50,037 nucleotides of DNA, taken from the NCBI GenBank assembly GCA_020446945.1, contig JAGRDS010000018.1, positions 1 through 50,037 of the forward strand, read 5' to 3'. Source of the stretch: Parvularculaceae bacterium (GTDB taxonomy: Bacteria > Pseudomonadota > Alphaproteobacteria > Caulobacterales > Parvularculaceae). Shown one piece after another: positions 7,968-16,619 of the stretch (positions within the stretch are counted from its first letter, which is position 1; every line of letters begins with the position of its first letter). Both the position numbers and the translations under genes were made by a program. Below the pieces are notes generated by a model. That model was not told the origin of the DNA. It worked only from the letters and a program-made list of their open reading frames with translations, and did no database searches.

Positions 7968-8687
7968 TCAGGACATTGCCGCTTCGTTCCAACGCGCTTG
8001 ATTGACGCCGAACAACGTGAGCCATAACGCAAGCGACGTTTCCGCTATTAGCGCGGGAAGAAGTAAGAATATCCCGAAGTCTCCCCTTAACTGCGGCGCT
8101 ACGAACGTAGTTAGCGTATTGGTAATATAGCCAATTCCAGCGAACACCAACGCGAAGCCAATTATCCGCGGTATCAGGCCTGACCTGATGATCAACGATG
8201 CGAGGATAATACAATGCGCGCCAAAGAAGGCAAGAGATAGCGCGAAACCCGCGTTGAACGTCTGAAAGGCGCTGTAGCTTAGCGCCGCGCGCTGGGATTC
8301 TGTGAGTCCGGCTAGGGCTTCTGCATTGATCAAATAATTCAGGGGTTCCAGGTAGCTCCCCAAATTCGCCACCTCGACAATGATGGCAGTCATGAACGTC
8401 AGTACCAGTAGGATACTGATTGGTTGATCGAACACGCGAAACACACGGTAGAATACCCAAATCACCGGGATATTGCATGCGAGAAACGCTATCGAAGTGC
8501 CAATGCCAGTCCGGTAAAGGTTTTCGTGCTCAATGATGTTCGCCGCTGTTGCAGCCGCATCGCCCGCGACGATGAGCTGTCCACGGACAACGATTTCTGA
8601 AAAAAGGCCTCCCGCGATAATGACCAAGTAACAGATACCGGCCAACCGCGCCGGCGGGATCTTATCTTCCCGTTCTTGCGATTGCAT
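7968..8687 (-). CDS. DUF4386-like multi-pass membrane protein
   Basis: A 239-aa integral membrane protein with six or so hydrophobic helices. The N-terminal pattern PPARLAGICYLVIIAGGLFS and the internal VIWVFYRVFRVFDQP and LIPRIIGFALVFAGIGYIT are typical of the DUF4386 family. The function is unknown. The ATG at 8687 is preferred because GGGAGGG lies directly upstream; a TTG four codons earlier is in frame but would place that site inside the gene. It probably forms a two-gene unit with the following DUF6090-like gene. Confidence 0.8.
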   Translation of the reverse strand: MQSQEREDKIPPARLAGICYLVIIAGGLFSEIVVRGQLIVAGDAAATAANIIEHENLYRTGIGTSIAFLACNIPVIWVFYRVFRVFDQPISILLVLTFMTAIIVEVANLGSYLEPLNYLINAEALAGLTESQRAALSYSAFQTFNAGFALSLAFFGAHCIILASLIIRSGLIPRIIGFALVFAGIGYITNTLTTFVAPQLRGDFGIFLLLPALIAETSLALWLTLFGVNQARWNEAAMS

Positions 8688-8849
8688 TTTCCCTCCCAAA
8701 TGGGTGTCGCATAGTAGCTGGGCTTACTCCTAATGTATAGCGAACGCATTCGAAATGCGATGATCAACAAGCGGATTGCGTTAGGCCGTTCACTCCAACG
8801 AGGTGCGTACCTTTTTCGTGTTAATAGGACGCGTGATACGGAGTTGAAA

Positions 8850-8972
8850 ATGACGAAACGGGATGACGATCGACTGACACGCGTGGAACGCATGACGCTG
8901 CGGATGTCGCTGATCCAGACATTTATTGCTGTCACGGGCTTTGTTGGTGACCTTCCGTTGAACGCGACCTAA
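8850..8972 (+). CDS. small hypothetical membrane peptide, possibly truncated
   Basis: A 40-codon frame, MTKRDDDRLTRVERMTLRMS then LIQTFIAVTGFVGDLPLNAT, with a GGAG ribosome binding site 8 bases before the ATG. The charged start followed by a hydrophobic helix looks like the beginning of a small membrane protein; the ending after GFVG looks abrupt, as if frameshifted. No homologue family is recognised with certainty. Confidence 0.4.
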   Translation: MTKRDDDRLTRVERMTLRMSLIQTFIAVTGFVGDLPLNAT

Positions 8973-9328
8973 CGCCCTTGAGCGGGATTGACCTGCCACT
9001 GAAGTTTCATCCGGCGGCGATTAGAGCCTTGGCAGATTTTACGCCTAGCGGCGCGGTGTGAGCAACAGGCGAGCGGCGGAGCTGGTCGGGGTTGCAAGAT
9101 TTTCTGATGATAGTTGAGGGGGCACGGGAAGCGGAGGAGCCGTATGCAGTACTTGGAAATAATTGCGGCGATCTAGTCAAAGATTGCCTTGATGCGGGTG
9201 ATGTTGAGTTTCCTGACACGGTGAATCCAAGAAGTGACCTGAACCCCTTGGGTCCTTCACCGATTAGGAGAGTCCTGCTGCTGAATAACTCATACGTTTC
9301 GGTTTGGCGAGCGCGCCGCGTGCGGAGC
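8952..9328 (+). pseudogene. decayed NNCGD-motif fragment, possibly another toxin tip
   Basis: One frame reads RDLTPLSGIDLPLKFHPAAI, then ALADFTPSGAV, a TGA at 9059, and continues with LQDFLMIVEGAREAEEPYAV and LGNNCGDLVKDCLDAG. The NNCGDLV motif resembles the nucleophile-Cys region of papain-like/NlpC-type domains found at the ends of Rhs-type toxins. There is no clear start, one in-frame stop, and the open frame runs into the converging uvrB 3' end. A TTG at 9092 could start a 96-codon product. The toxin link is a guess from the motif and from the Rhs debris nearby. Confidence 0.35.
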
Positions 9329-11695
9329 TCATCTTCGGCGCCGGCGCGGGTTGGCGGGCGCGGCTTTAGGTTTGGACAGTAAGGTCGAAACGGTCCCCTC
9401 TGATTTCGTAATCCGCCCTTTGCTTCCCTTCTCAACCGCCGCCTCAACCGCCTCCTGACGCGCGAAGGGGTCATCCGCCACCGCCAATTCCGTTTCCTGA
9501 AGTCGGCGGATTTCATCGCGCAGGCGCGCGGCGTCCTCGAACTCCAGATTTGCGGCGGCCTCGCGCATGTCCTTTTCAAGACCTGCGATAACGGTTTTGA
9601 GATTGTGCCCGAATTCGGCGCCGTCCTGCGCAAAGCCCGCCGCGCCGCCGGCGCGGCCGGGAATTTTCGCGCCGACGAAACTCGTTCCCATCGCGGCGCG
9701 TTTTCCTTCATCTTCCTCGCGCGCAAGATCGGAGATCATCGCCTTTGTCGATTGCGGCGTGACGCCGTGCGCCTTGTTGTGCGCTTCCTGTTTTTCGCGG
9801 CGGCGATCGGTTTCCGCTATCGCGCGCTCCATGGAGCCGGTCACGGCGTCGGCGTAGAGAATGACGCGCCCGTCGACATTGCGCGCGGCGCGGCCGATCG
9901 TCTGCACGAGCGAGGTTTCGCTGCGCAGGAACCCTTCCTTGTCGGCGTCGAGAATGGCGACAAGCTGGCATTCGGGAATGTCGAGCCCCTCGCGCAGCAA
10001 ATTGATACCGACCAGCGTGTCGAAGGCGCCGAGGCGCAGGTCGCGGATGATCTCGATGCGTTCCAATGTGTCGATATCCGAATGCATGTAGCGCACCTTT
10101 ACGCCCTGTTCATGCATATATTCGGTCAAGTCCTCGGCCATGCGTTTCGTCAGTACGGTGACGAGGCTGCGCCCGCCCTTTTTCGCGACGGCTTTGACCT
10201 CCGCGATGACATCATCGACCTGGTTCGCCTTTTCGCCTGTAACGGGGCGCACCTCGACCTGCGGATCGACGAGACCGGTGGGGCGGATCACCTGTTCGGT
10301 GAAGACGCCGCCGGTGCGCTCCATCTCCCAGTCGCCCGGCGTCGCGGAGACATGCGTCGTCTGCGGGCGCATCTTCTCCCATTCCTCGAATTTCAGGGGG
10401 CGGTTGTCCATGCAGGAGGGCAGGCGGAAACCGTATTCGGCGAGCGTGCGCTTGCGGTTGAAGTCGCCGCGGAACATCGCGCCGATCTGCGGCACGGAGA
10501 CATGGCTTTCATCGCAAAAGAGCAGCGCATTGTCGGGGAGATATTCAAACAGCGTCGGCGGCGGTTCGCCGGGCTTCCGGCCGGTCAGGTAGCGCGAATA
10601 GTTTTCGATGCCGGCGCACGAGCCGGTCGCCGCCATCATTTCAAGATCGAACTGGACGCGCTGTTCAAGGCGCTGCGCTTCGAGCAGCTTTCCCTCCTCG
10701 CGCATGACGGGAAGCGTTTCGTTCAGCTCCTTTTTTATGCCGGCGATCGCCTGCGTCAGCGTTGGGCGCGGCGTTACATAGTGTGAATTGGCGTAAACGG
10801 TTATCGACTGGAGATCGTCCGTTTTTCGCCCGGTCAGCGGATCGAATTCCTGGATCGCCTCAACCTCGTCGCCGAACATTGAAACGCGCCAGGCGCGGTC
10901 TTCATAGTGCGCCGGGAATATTTCGATAATGTCGCCCCGGGCGCGAAAGCTCCCGCGCGCAAAGCCCGCATCGGCGCGCTTGTATTGCAGCGCCACCAGA
11001 TCGGCGAGCAGCGTTTTGCGTTCGATCGTTCGCCCGTGTTCCAGCGTGAACGTCATCGCCGTATAGGTTTCGACCGAGCCGATGCCGTAAATGCAGGACA
11101 CGGAGGCGACGATGACGACATCGTCGCGCTCCAGCAGCGCGCGCGTCGCGGCGTGGCGCATCCGGTCGATCTGTTCGTTTACGGATGATTCCTTTTCGAT
11201 ATAGGTGTCGGTGCGCGGCACATAGGCTTCAGGCTGGTAGTAATCGTAATAGGAAACGAAATATTCGACCGCGTTGTCGGGGAAGAACGCCTTGAATTCG
11301 GTGAATAGCTGCGCGGCGAGGGTCTTGTTCGGCGCGAGGATGAGGGCGGGGCGCTGCGTCGCCTCGATCACTTTCGCCATGGTGAAGGTTTTGCCGGTGC
11401 CCGTCGCGCCGAGAAGCACCTGGTCGAATTCGCCGGATCTGACGCCCTCGCTCAACTCGGCGATCGCCTGCGGCTGGTCGCCGGCGGGCTGATAGGCGCT
11501 TTTCACCCGCAACGGGCGCGACAGGCCCTTGCGAACGGGGCGCTCGGGGCGATGCGGCGTCCACGCGGCCAGCGGCTGCGCCAGCCGGTCGTGATAGGTC
11601 GCGACGGCCTCGGAAAACCCGCCGGCGACTGGCGTCAGGTCCGATTTCGGCGTCGTCGGCTGGTTCGTCGGGCGGCGGTTGCGCGGTGCGGGCAT
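9329..11695 (-). CDS. uvrB: excinuclease ABC subunit UvrB
   Basis: DNA-damage recognition helicase-like subunit of nucleotide excision repair. The 788-aa protein has the Walker [11 protein letters not shown] (about residues 96-105), the beta-hairpin region [20 protein letters not shown], the Walker B/DESH box (LLFCDESHV), helicase motif VI (QTIGRAARN) and the C-terminal UVR domain that contacts UvrC ([17 protein letters not shown]). The start is the ATG at 11695; the frame is open to 11812 but gives only unrelated basic residues. There is a roughly 65-residue N-terminal extension. The last residues ([15 protein letters not shown]) lie where the accessory patch joins. Confidence 0.95.
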   Translation of the reverse strand: MPAPRNRRPTNQPTTPKSDLTPVAGGFSEAVATYHDRLAQPLAAWTPHRPERPVRKGLSRPLRVKSAYQPAGDQPQAIAELSEGVRSGEFDQVLLGATGTGKTFTMAKVIEATQRPALILAPNKTLAAQLFTEFKAFFPDNAVEYFVSYYDYYQPEAYVPRTDTYIEKESSVNEQIDRMRHAATRALLERDDVVIVASVSCIYGIGSVETYTAMTFTLEHGRTIERKTLLADLVALQYKRADAGFARGSFRARGDIIEIFPAHYEDRAWRVSMFGDEVEAIQEFDPLTGRKTDDLQSITVYANSHYVTPRPTLTQAIAGIKKELNETLPVMREEGKLLEAQRLEQRVQFDLEMMAATGSCAGIENYSRYLTGRKPGEPPPTLFEYLPDNALLFCDESHVSVPQIGAMFRGDFNRKRTLAEYGFRLPSCMDNRPLKFEEWEKMRPQTTHVSATPGDWEMERTGGVFTEQVIRPTGLVDPQVEVRPVTGEKANQVDDVIAEVKAVAKKGGRSLVTVLTKRMAEDLTEYMHEQGVKVRYMHSDIDTLERIEIIRDLRLGAFDTLVGINLLREGLDIPECQLVAILDADKEGFLRSETSLVQTIGRAARNVDGRVILYADAVTGSMERAIAETDRRREKQEAHNKAHGVTPQSTKAMISDLAREEDEGKRAAMGTSFVGAKIPGRAGGAAGFAQDGAEFGHNLKTVIAGLEKDMREAAANLEFEDAARLRDEIRRLQETELAVADDPFARQEAVEAAVEKGSKGRITKSEGTVSTLLSKPKAAPANPRRRRR

Positions 11696-11903
11696 GACGC
11701 GAACATAGGGCGAACGCCGGCGAATGGAAGGGGGAGCCGGCGAGAAGGCTGCCTCCCGCGCCTTACGCCGGCGATCGGGCCCACTGCGGCGCATCTTCGG
11801 CGACAAACGCAAAAGCGGGATTTGCGCGCGCCGAGTTTCCCCAATCAGTTGAATCCAACAAAATTTTATTGTGCGGGGAGGCGACTTCGCGAGGCGCCGC
11901 CTC

Positions 11904-11909
11904 TATAAT
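11904..11909 (+). promoter_or_regulatory. possible -10 box upstream of the first RTX gene
   Basis: A perfect TATAAT lies 81 bases before the RTX start, in the gap between divergent uvrB and RTX genes. No good -35 hexamer is seen at 17 bases upstream. An inverted repeat (GAGGCG ... CGCCTC) lies just upstream and could be an operator. Confidence 0.4.
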
Positions 11910-11989
11910 TCGGACATCGTAAGGGACTGATCGGCCGGCTCAAATTTTGCTGGCGCGCATCGGCGCCCACCAGTTCGAAGGTATTGTAA

Positions 11990-13840
11990 ATGTCGAGTAT
12001 CTCCTTTTCCGGCCTGGACCAGAATTTTTCGATCATCGACGCGAGCGTGATCAATTTTTCCGCTCAGGATGCGACGAATAGCGGGTTTCAATATTCATAC
12101 CTATCCGCCGGCGGCGATGACTGGGAATTCGCGGGCGGCGGCATAACCGCGTCGGGCGGGCTTCCGACCGGGGGAACGGTCAGCGGGCTTGAGCTTGATC
12201 TCGACAATGACGGCTCGGCGGAGTTTTCAGCGACGGGGCTCGGCGGCGTCGCCATCACGAGTTTCGGCGTCGGATCGGGAACTGCGGCGCAGCAGCGCAA
12301 TTCTTTCTGGTCGGCGGCGCTTTCCGGCGCGGACCTTATCGACTTCAACTTGTCGAATTACGCCGTCACGCTCCTGTTTTCGGGCGACGGCTCGAATATC
12401 GCGGACGGCGCCGCGCATGTCGGCGCCGACGATACGCTGGGCGGCGGCGCGCAGTCGCTTGGCTTTTCATCGACGATTACGGGCGATTTTTATACGATTA
12501 CGTCGGGGTCCGCGACCGGCGGAGATGATTCGATCACCGTCGGCGCGCTGCATGTTTACGGCGATTTCTACGAGATCGGCGCGGGGACATCCGGGACCGG
12601 CGGCGACGACATGATCGCGCCGGCGCAGCTTGACGGAAATCTTCCGAGCCTGTTCGACGCGGCGGGCGACGCCTACAATGTTATTGGATCGCTGGTCGGC
12701 GGCGACGACCTGATCGACCTGCGCTCGACCGATATTTCCGGCTACACCAAACTGCGGATGCGCATCGTCGGCGATGCGTTCTCCGTTGAAGTCGGGGGTA
12801 TGCTGACCGGCGGAAACGACACGCTTCACGGCTCATCGATCGCGGACGACATTTTCGGCGAGGCGTTTGCGAGTTCGGGAACGATGATCGGCGGCGACGA
12901 TCTTCTTTTCGGATATGGCGGCGATGACGCGCTCGACGGCGGAACCGGAAACGACACGCTCGTCGGCGGCGCGGGCGCCGATACGCTGGACGGCGGTCCC
13001 GGCTCTGACACGGCGAGTTACGCCGACGCCGGCGCAGGCGTCGTCATCAAGCTGTGGAACAATTCAGGGCAGGGCGACATCGCGCAAGGCGATGTCCTGA
13101 TGAGGATCGAGAACCTGATCGGCTCGCCCTTCAATGACCGTCTTATCGGCCTCTTTAATCAGGACAATCATTTTCAGGGCGGCGCCGGAAACGATTATAT
13201 GGACGGCGCGGCCGGAAACGATACGCTGCTCGGCGGCGATGGAAACGACCGGTTGATCGGCGGTCCGGGCGCCGACGTGCTGAACGGCGAGGCGGGCCTT
13301 GTCGATATCGTCAGCTACGGCGTTTCGCCGAGCGCGGTCACGGTCACCTTGTGGTCGAATTCCGCGACCGGCGGCGACGCGACCGGCGACACGCTTTTGA
13401 ATCTCGAAGGCGTTATCGGTTCGGCCTATGGCGACAAGCTGGTCGGAGACCATAAATTCAACGTTCTTCAGGGCAACGGCGGCAACGACACGCTCGACGG
13501 CCTTGATGGATGGGATTTCATCAATGGCGGTAACGGCGATGATCTGATTATCGGCGGAGCCGGCAATGACACGCTCAAAGGCTGGTTCGGCAATGACACG
13601 TTTAAATTCGCGCCGGGATTCGGCGCCGACCGGATAGAAGACTTCGTCGCGGGCGCAGCCGGCGGCGACGTTATCCAACTGCACCAACTTGGCGCGAGTT
13701 TCGACACATTCGCCGAAGTGATGGCGGCGGCCAGCCAGGTCGGCGCCGACACGGTGATCGACTTCGGCGGCGGAAATTCAATCACGCTGGTCGGCGTCAA
13801 TATCAATAATCTCAACGCCGGCGACTTTCTGTTTACCTAG
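11990..13840 (+). CDS. RTX-type calcium-binding surface protein 1 (type I secreted)
   Basis: A 616-aa acidic, Gly/Asp-rich protein without a signal peptide. The N-terminal 150 residues form a domain shared with RTX protein 3 (PTGGTVSGLELDLDND). Residues about 160-305 hold five degenerate copies of a GDxYxIxxG...GGDDxI unit. RTX nonapeptides (GGxGxDxLx) follow in blocks at about 305-340, 395-440 and 490-540, separated by the spacer type DTASYADAGAGVVIKLW. The C-terminus (TFAEVMAAASQVGADTVIDF ... DFLFT) is the conserved end common to all four RTX proteins here and should carry the type I secretion signal. Calcium would fold it after export. A GAAGG site precedes the ATG. The exporter candidates are at 35771-38825. 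Confidence 0.9.
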   Translation: MSSISFSGLDQNFSIIDASVINFSAQDATNSGFQYSYLSAGGDDWEFAGGGITASGGLPTGGTVSGLELDLDNDGSAEFSATGLGGVAITSFGVGSGTAAQQRNSFWSAALSGADLIDFNLSNYAVTLLFSGDGSNIADGAAHVGADDTLGGGAQSLGFSSTITGDFYTITSGSATGGDDSITVGALHVYGDFYEIGAGTSGTGGDDMIAPAQLDGNLPSLFDAAGDAYNVIGSLVGGDDLIDLRSTDISGYTKLRMRIVGDAFSVEVGGMLTGGNDTLHGSSIADDIFGEAFASSGTMIGGDDLLFGYGGDDALDGGTGNDTLVGGAGADTLDGGPGSDTASYADAGAGVVIKLWNNSGQGDIAQGDVLMRIENLIGSPFNDRLIGLFNQDNHFQGGAGNDYMDGAAGNDTLLGGDGNDRLIGGPGADVLNGEAGLVDIVSYGVSPSAVTVTLWSNSATGGDATGDTLLNLEGVIGSAYGDKLVGDHKFNVLQGNGGNDTLDGLDGWDFINGGNGDDLIIGGAGNDTLKGWFGNDTFKFAPGFGADRIEDFVAGAAGGDVIQLHQLGASFDTFAEVMAAASQVGADTVIDFGGGNSITLVGVNINNLNAGDFLFT

Positions 13841-13930
13841 ACGGCGGCGCGCTGAAACGCGAATTCCTGTAGGGATTGATCCGTATCTGAAGCAATCCGG
13901 GACGGCGTCGGCCCGATTTGGACGCGCGCG

Positions 13931-13953
13931 CGCCATCGCCTTGGTCGATGGCG
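13931..13953. terminator. stem-loop between RTX genes 1 and 2
   Basis: Perfect 8-bp inverted repeat CGCCATCG/CGATGGCG with a 7-base loop, 90 bases after RTX protein 1. No T-tract follows, so it may be an mRNA-stabilising hairpin rather than a terminator. Confidence 0.35.
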
Positions 13954-14000
13954 GGTATCGGTGTATAGGTGCGCAGTAAACGCAATCTCCAGGGGAATAG

Positions 14001-15731
14001 ATGTTCGAAATTGTCACGGGCCTGACGAGCGGCGTCGCCCCGAATATTGTAAACAACGTTTTGTCCGTCGCGCGTTCGGCGGCGGATTACTGGGGGCGTT
14101 ACATCGACGCCTCCGCAGCGACGGTAACGATCGAGATCAGTTTCACGGCGCTTGACGACACGTCGCTCGCCCAGGGCGGAACCGATCTTTATTTCGATCA
14201 TTCCGCAGGCGGTCTCGATTATTACGAACCGATGACGATTGTCGAGCTTAACGGCGGCGGCGATCTCAATGGAACGGACCCGGACATTTATATAGATATA
14301 GATACGGGCGAATTGAACGCAAACCAGTTCGGTTTCGGCCAGATTATCGACGGCGTTTCCATCGGGCAGAGCGGCAAATACGATCTGTGGACGATCCTCG
14401 TTCACGAAATCGGCCATGGCCTTGGATTGTTGACCTTTCTCGATCAGACGACAACCGACAGAACGACGTTCGACCAGTTCGTTACGACGTCGGGCGGATA
14501 TCAGTTCAATTCAACCGATCCGGATTATCCGTTGATCGCGCTCGATTCGAGCATCGCCCATCTCACATCGGGCGTGCTTGGACCGGCGATCGGAACGAAT
14601 GACGCGCGATATATTTCGCAGGCCGATCTTGCGATTTTCAGCACGATAGGCGCGCCGGTTCTGACCCCGACAAACGGGAACGACCGCCTCGGCGGCTTCG
14701 GCGATCCGCTGGTTTTAATCGACGCGCTGGACGGAGACGACACGCTGCTCGGCGTTCCCGGAAATGACAGCTTTTTCGGCGGCGCCGGAAACGACAGTCT
14801 TTCGGGATCTTTGGGCGATGACACTCTCGGCGGCGGCGCGGGCGACGATTGGCTTGTCGGCGGGGCCGGCGCCGACATGCTCGACGGCGGACCGGGCCGC
14901 GATACGGCGGACTATTCCGGCGCGGCGGCCGGCGTCACGATCAAGATCTGGAATAATTCCGGACAGGGCGACATCGCCACAGGCGATACGCTGACCAAAA
15001 TAGAAAATATTATCGGCTCCGATTTCAACGATCGCCTGATCGGCATATTCAACGCCGATAATTATCTGGCCGGCGCGGGCGGCGATGATTATATCGACGG
15101 GCTCGGCGGCGACGATACGATCGACGGCGGAAACGGCGACGACCGGCTGATCGGCGGCGCAGGCGCCGACGATCTTCGCGGCGCCGCCGGTTTTGATATC
15201 GTCAGTTACAACGTATCCGCCAAAGGCGTCACCGTCCGCCTTTGGGAGCAAATCGGCCGCGTCGGCGACGCGCAGGGCGATGTGCTGAATTCAATCGAGG
15301 GCCTGATCGGTTCGCAGCACGGCGACAGCCTGGAAGGCGACGACTCGAATAACGTGCTTCAGGGCAATGGCGGCGACGATACGCTGTTCGGGATGAAGGG
15401 CTGGGACTTCATCAACGGCGGAAACGGCGACGACCTGATCGTCGGCGGTCCCGGCGCCGATACGCTGAAAGGATGGAACGGAAACGATACGTTCCTTTTT
15501 GCACCGGCGTTCGGCGCCGATACGATCACGGATTTTTCCGCAGGCGCCGCGGGCGGCGACGTCATACGATTCAAAAACCCGGCCGCCGCATTCGATACGT
15601 TCGCCGAATTGATGGCGGCCGCATCGCAGCAGGGGGGCGATACGCTGATCGATCTCGGCGGCGGAAACTCGATTACGCTCGCCGGCGTCTTTAAGAGCGA
15701 TCTCGACCAGGGCGATTTTATTTTCGGATGA
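14001..15731 (+). CDS. RTX protein 2 with N-terminal zincin-type metalloprotease domain
   Basis: A 576-aa protein. The first ~225 residues look like a zinc protease domain: helix-rich start (VNNVLSVARSAADYWGRYID), then DLWTILVHEIGHGLGLLTF with HExxH at residues 135-139 (His, His and catalytic Glu visible; third ligand not assigned). From about residue 230 the chain is RTX nonapeptide blocks (GGAGNDSLSGSLGDDTLGGG), with the same DTADYSGAAAGVTIKIW spacer and the shared C-terminal end (TFAELMAAASQQGGDTLIDL ... DFIFG). There is no signal peptide, which fits type I secretion of a calcium-dependent extracellular protease, as with serralysins, although the catalytic domain is of a different subtype. 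A strong AGGGGAA site precedes ATG 14001. Confidence 0.88.
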   Translation: MFEIVTGLTSGVAPNIVNNVLSVARSAADYWGRYIDASAATVTIEISFTALDDTSLAQGGTDLYFDHSAGGLDYYEPMTIVELNGGGDLNGTDPDIYIDIDTGELNANQFGFGQIIDGVSIGQSGKYDLWTILVHEIGHGLGLLTFLDQTTTDRTTFDQFVTTSGGYQFNSTDPDYPLIALDSSIAHLTSGVLGPAIGTNDARYISQADLAIFSTIGAPVLTPTNGNDRLGGFGDPLVLIDALDGDDTLLGVPGNDSFFGGAGNDSLSGSLGDDTLGGGAGDDWLVGGAGADMLDGGPGRDTADYSGAAAGVTIKIWNNSGQGDIATGDTLTKIENIIGSDFNDRLIGIFNADNYLAGAGGDDYIDGLGGDDTIDGGNGDDRLIGGAGADDLRGAAGFDIVSYNVSAKGVTVRLWEQIGRVGDAQGDVLNSIEGLIGSQHGDSLEGDDSNNVLQGNGGDDTLFGMKGWDFINGGNGDDLIVGGPGADTLKGWNGNDTFLFAPAFGADTITDFSAGAAGGDVIRFKNPAAAFDTFAELMAAASQQGGDTLIDLGGGNSITLAGVFKSDLDQGDFIFG

Positions 15732-15776
15732 GGCCGCGCGCGCGGCGCATTCGCGCGCAATGCGTCCAATACGCCG

Positions 15777-15798
15777 ATCGGCGCAGGTCGGCGCCGAT
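15777..15798. promoter_or_regulatory. stem-loop just upstream of the acyltransferase gene
   Basis: Perfect inverted repeat ATCGGCGC/GCGCCGAT with a 6-base loop, ending 19 bases before the start of the RtxC-like gene. It has no following T-tract. It could be a processing or attenuation hairpin between the RTX 2 and acyltransferase genes. Confidence 0.35.
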
Positions 15799-15817
15799 AA
15801 ACGGAAGATGAAACGCG

Positions 15818-16318
15818 ATGCCGGATGAAAAGGCGGTACCGAAAGGCGAAAGCGTGCGGGTTCTGCGCGCCGTTCGCGATCCCAATCCGTTTGCGGGGCT
15901 CGGACGGGCGGTCAGTTACCTGATGACGAAGCCGAGCTTCGCCGATCGCCAATTCGGCAATTGGTCGAGAACGCTGACCGGCCAGGTCAATAGGGGGCAT
16001 TATCTTCTGGTCTCCACCGAGACGAATATCGTCGGTTTCGCCGGCTGGGCGTTCGTCAATGAAGATTACGCCGCAGCCTGGCTGAACGGGCGAAGCGATC
16101 CGCCCTCGAATGAATGCATTGACGGCGATTGCATGATCATCAACGCCTGGGCGGCGGATGACGGGGAAATTAACCGGTTTATACTTAAAGAAGTGCGCAA
16201 GCGCGCCGTCGGACGAAAGGCGGCTTATGCGAAACGTTTTTATGCTGACGGATCGGTGCGACCGCTGCGCCTGACATTTACGCCGGCGCTTCAAAACCAT
16301 GCGGAAAATTCAAACTGA
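15818..16318 (+). CDS. RtxC/HlyC-like toxin-activating lysine acyltransferase
   Basis: A 166-aa cytosolic protein of the HlyC family, which transfers acyl chains from acyl-ACP to internal lysines of RTX toxins. It has the alphaproteobacterial form of the fold: AVSYLMTKPSFADRQFGNWS, LTGQVNRGHYLLV, IVGFAGWAFVNEDYAAAWL, GDCMIINAWAADDGEINRF and RPLRLTF. In E. coli HlyC the catalytic pair is His23 and Asp92; at the corresponding places here I see Phe41 and Asn109, as seems usual for this branch, so the catalytic residues are uncertain (His61 and Asp114 are candidates). It lies between RTX genes 2 and 3, which are its natural substrates. Confidence 0.8.
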   Translation: MPDEKAVPKGESVRVLRAVRDPNPFAGLGRAVSYLMTKPSFADRQFGNWSRTLTGQVNRGHYLLVSTETNIVGFAGWAFVNEDYAAAWLNGRSDPPSNECIDGDCMIINAWAADDGEINRFILKEVRKRAVGRKAAYAKRFYADGSVRPLRLTFTPALQNHAENSN

Positions 16319-16619
16319 AACGCGGATCGCGCGAACGGGCGCCGACCGCTGACCAATGATTGCATCGGTCGGCGCAGCCCGCAGCCGCCCGCAGCGTTGC
16401 AGCGTGTGTCATACCGCACAGTCGCAGCGTTTTTGGATTGTTGGCGCCAAGCACAGCGTGTATTCGTAAGGCTGGCAGGGCGAACAATCGGTTCGTGTAA
16501 GGCGTGTACAGAATCGACGGTGGTGAACCGTGGGTGGAGAATTGTTCTTTCTGCAACTTAGAGAGAGTGAATGAGCCTCAACGCAAACGCGAACCCAACC
16601 GAACAAGGGGAGTACCAAT
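16319..16619. other. gap before RTX gene 3
   Basis: No coding region is supported. The stretch has short GCAGC-type repeats around 16370-16430 and ends in a strong ribosome binding site (AAGGGGAG) for RTX gene 3. The length suggests it carries that gene's own promoter, but no clear -35/-10 pair was found. Confidence 0.4.

Noticed and set aside
9605..10786. 393-codon plus-strand frame opposite uvrB
   Set aside because: Antisense shadow of uvrB; composition shows no real protein pattern.
11696..11812. Upstream extension of uvrB to 11812
   Set aside because: The extra 39 residues are Arg/Pro-rich and unlike any UvrB start; ATG 11695 is enough.
12900..15500. RTX repeat DNA as a CRISPR or satellite array
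   Set aside because: The repeats follow the codon frame and vary between units; no constant repeat with unique spacers.
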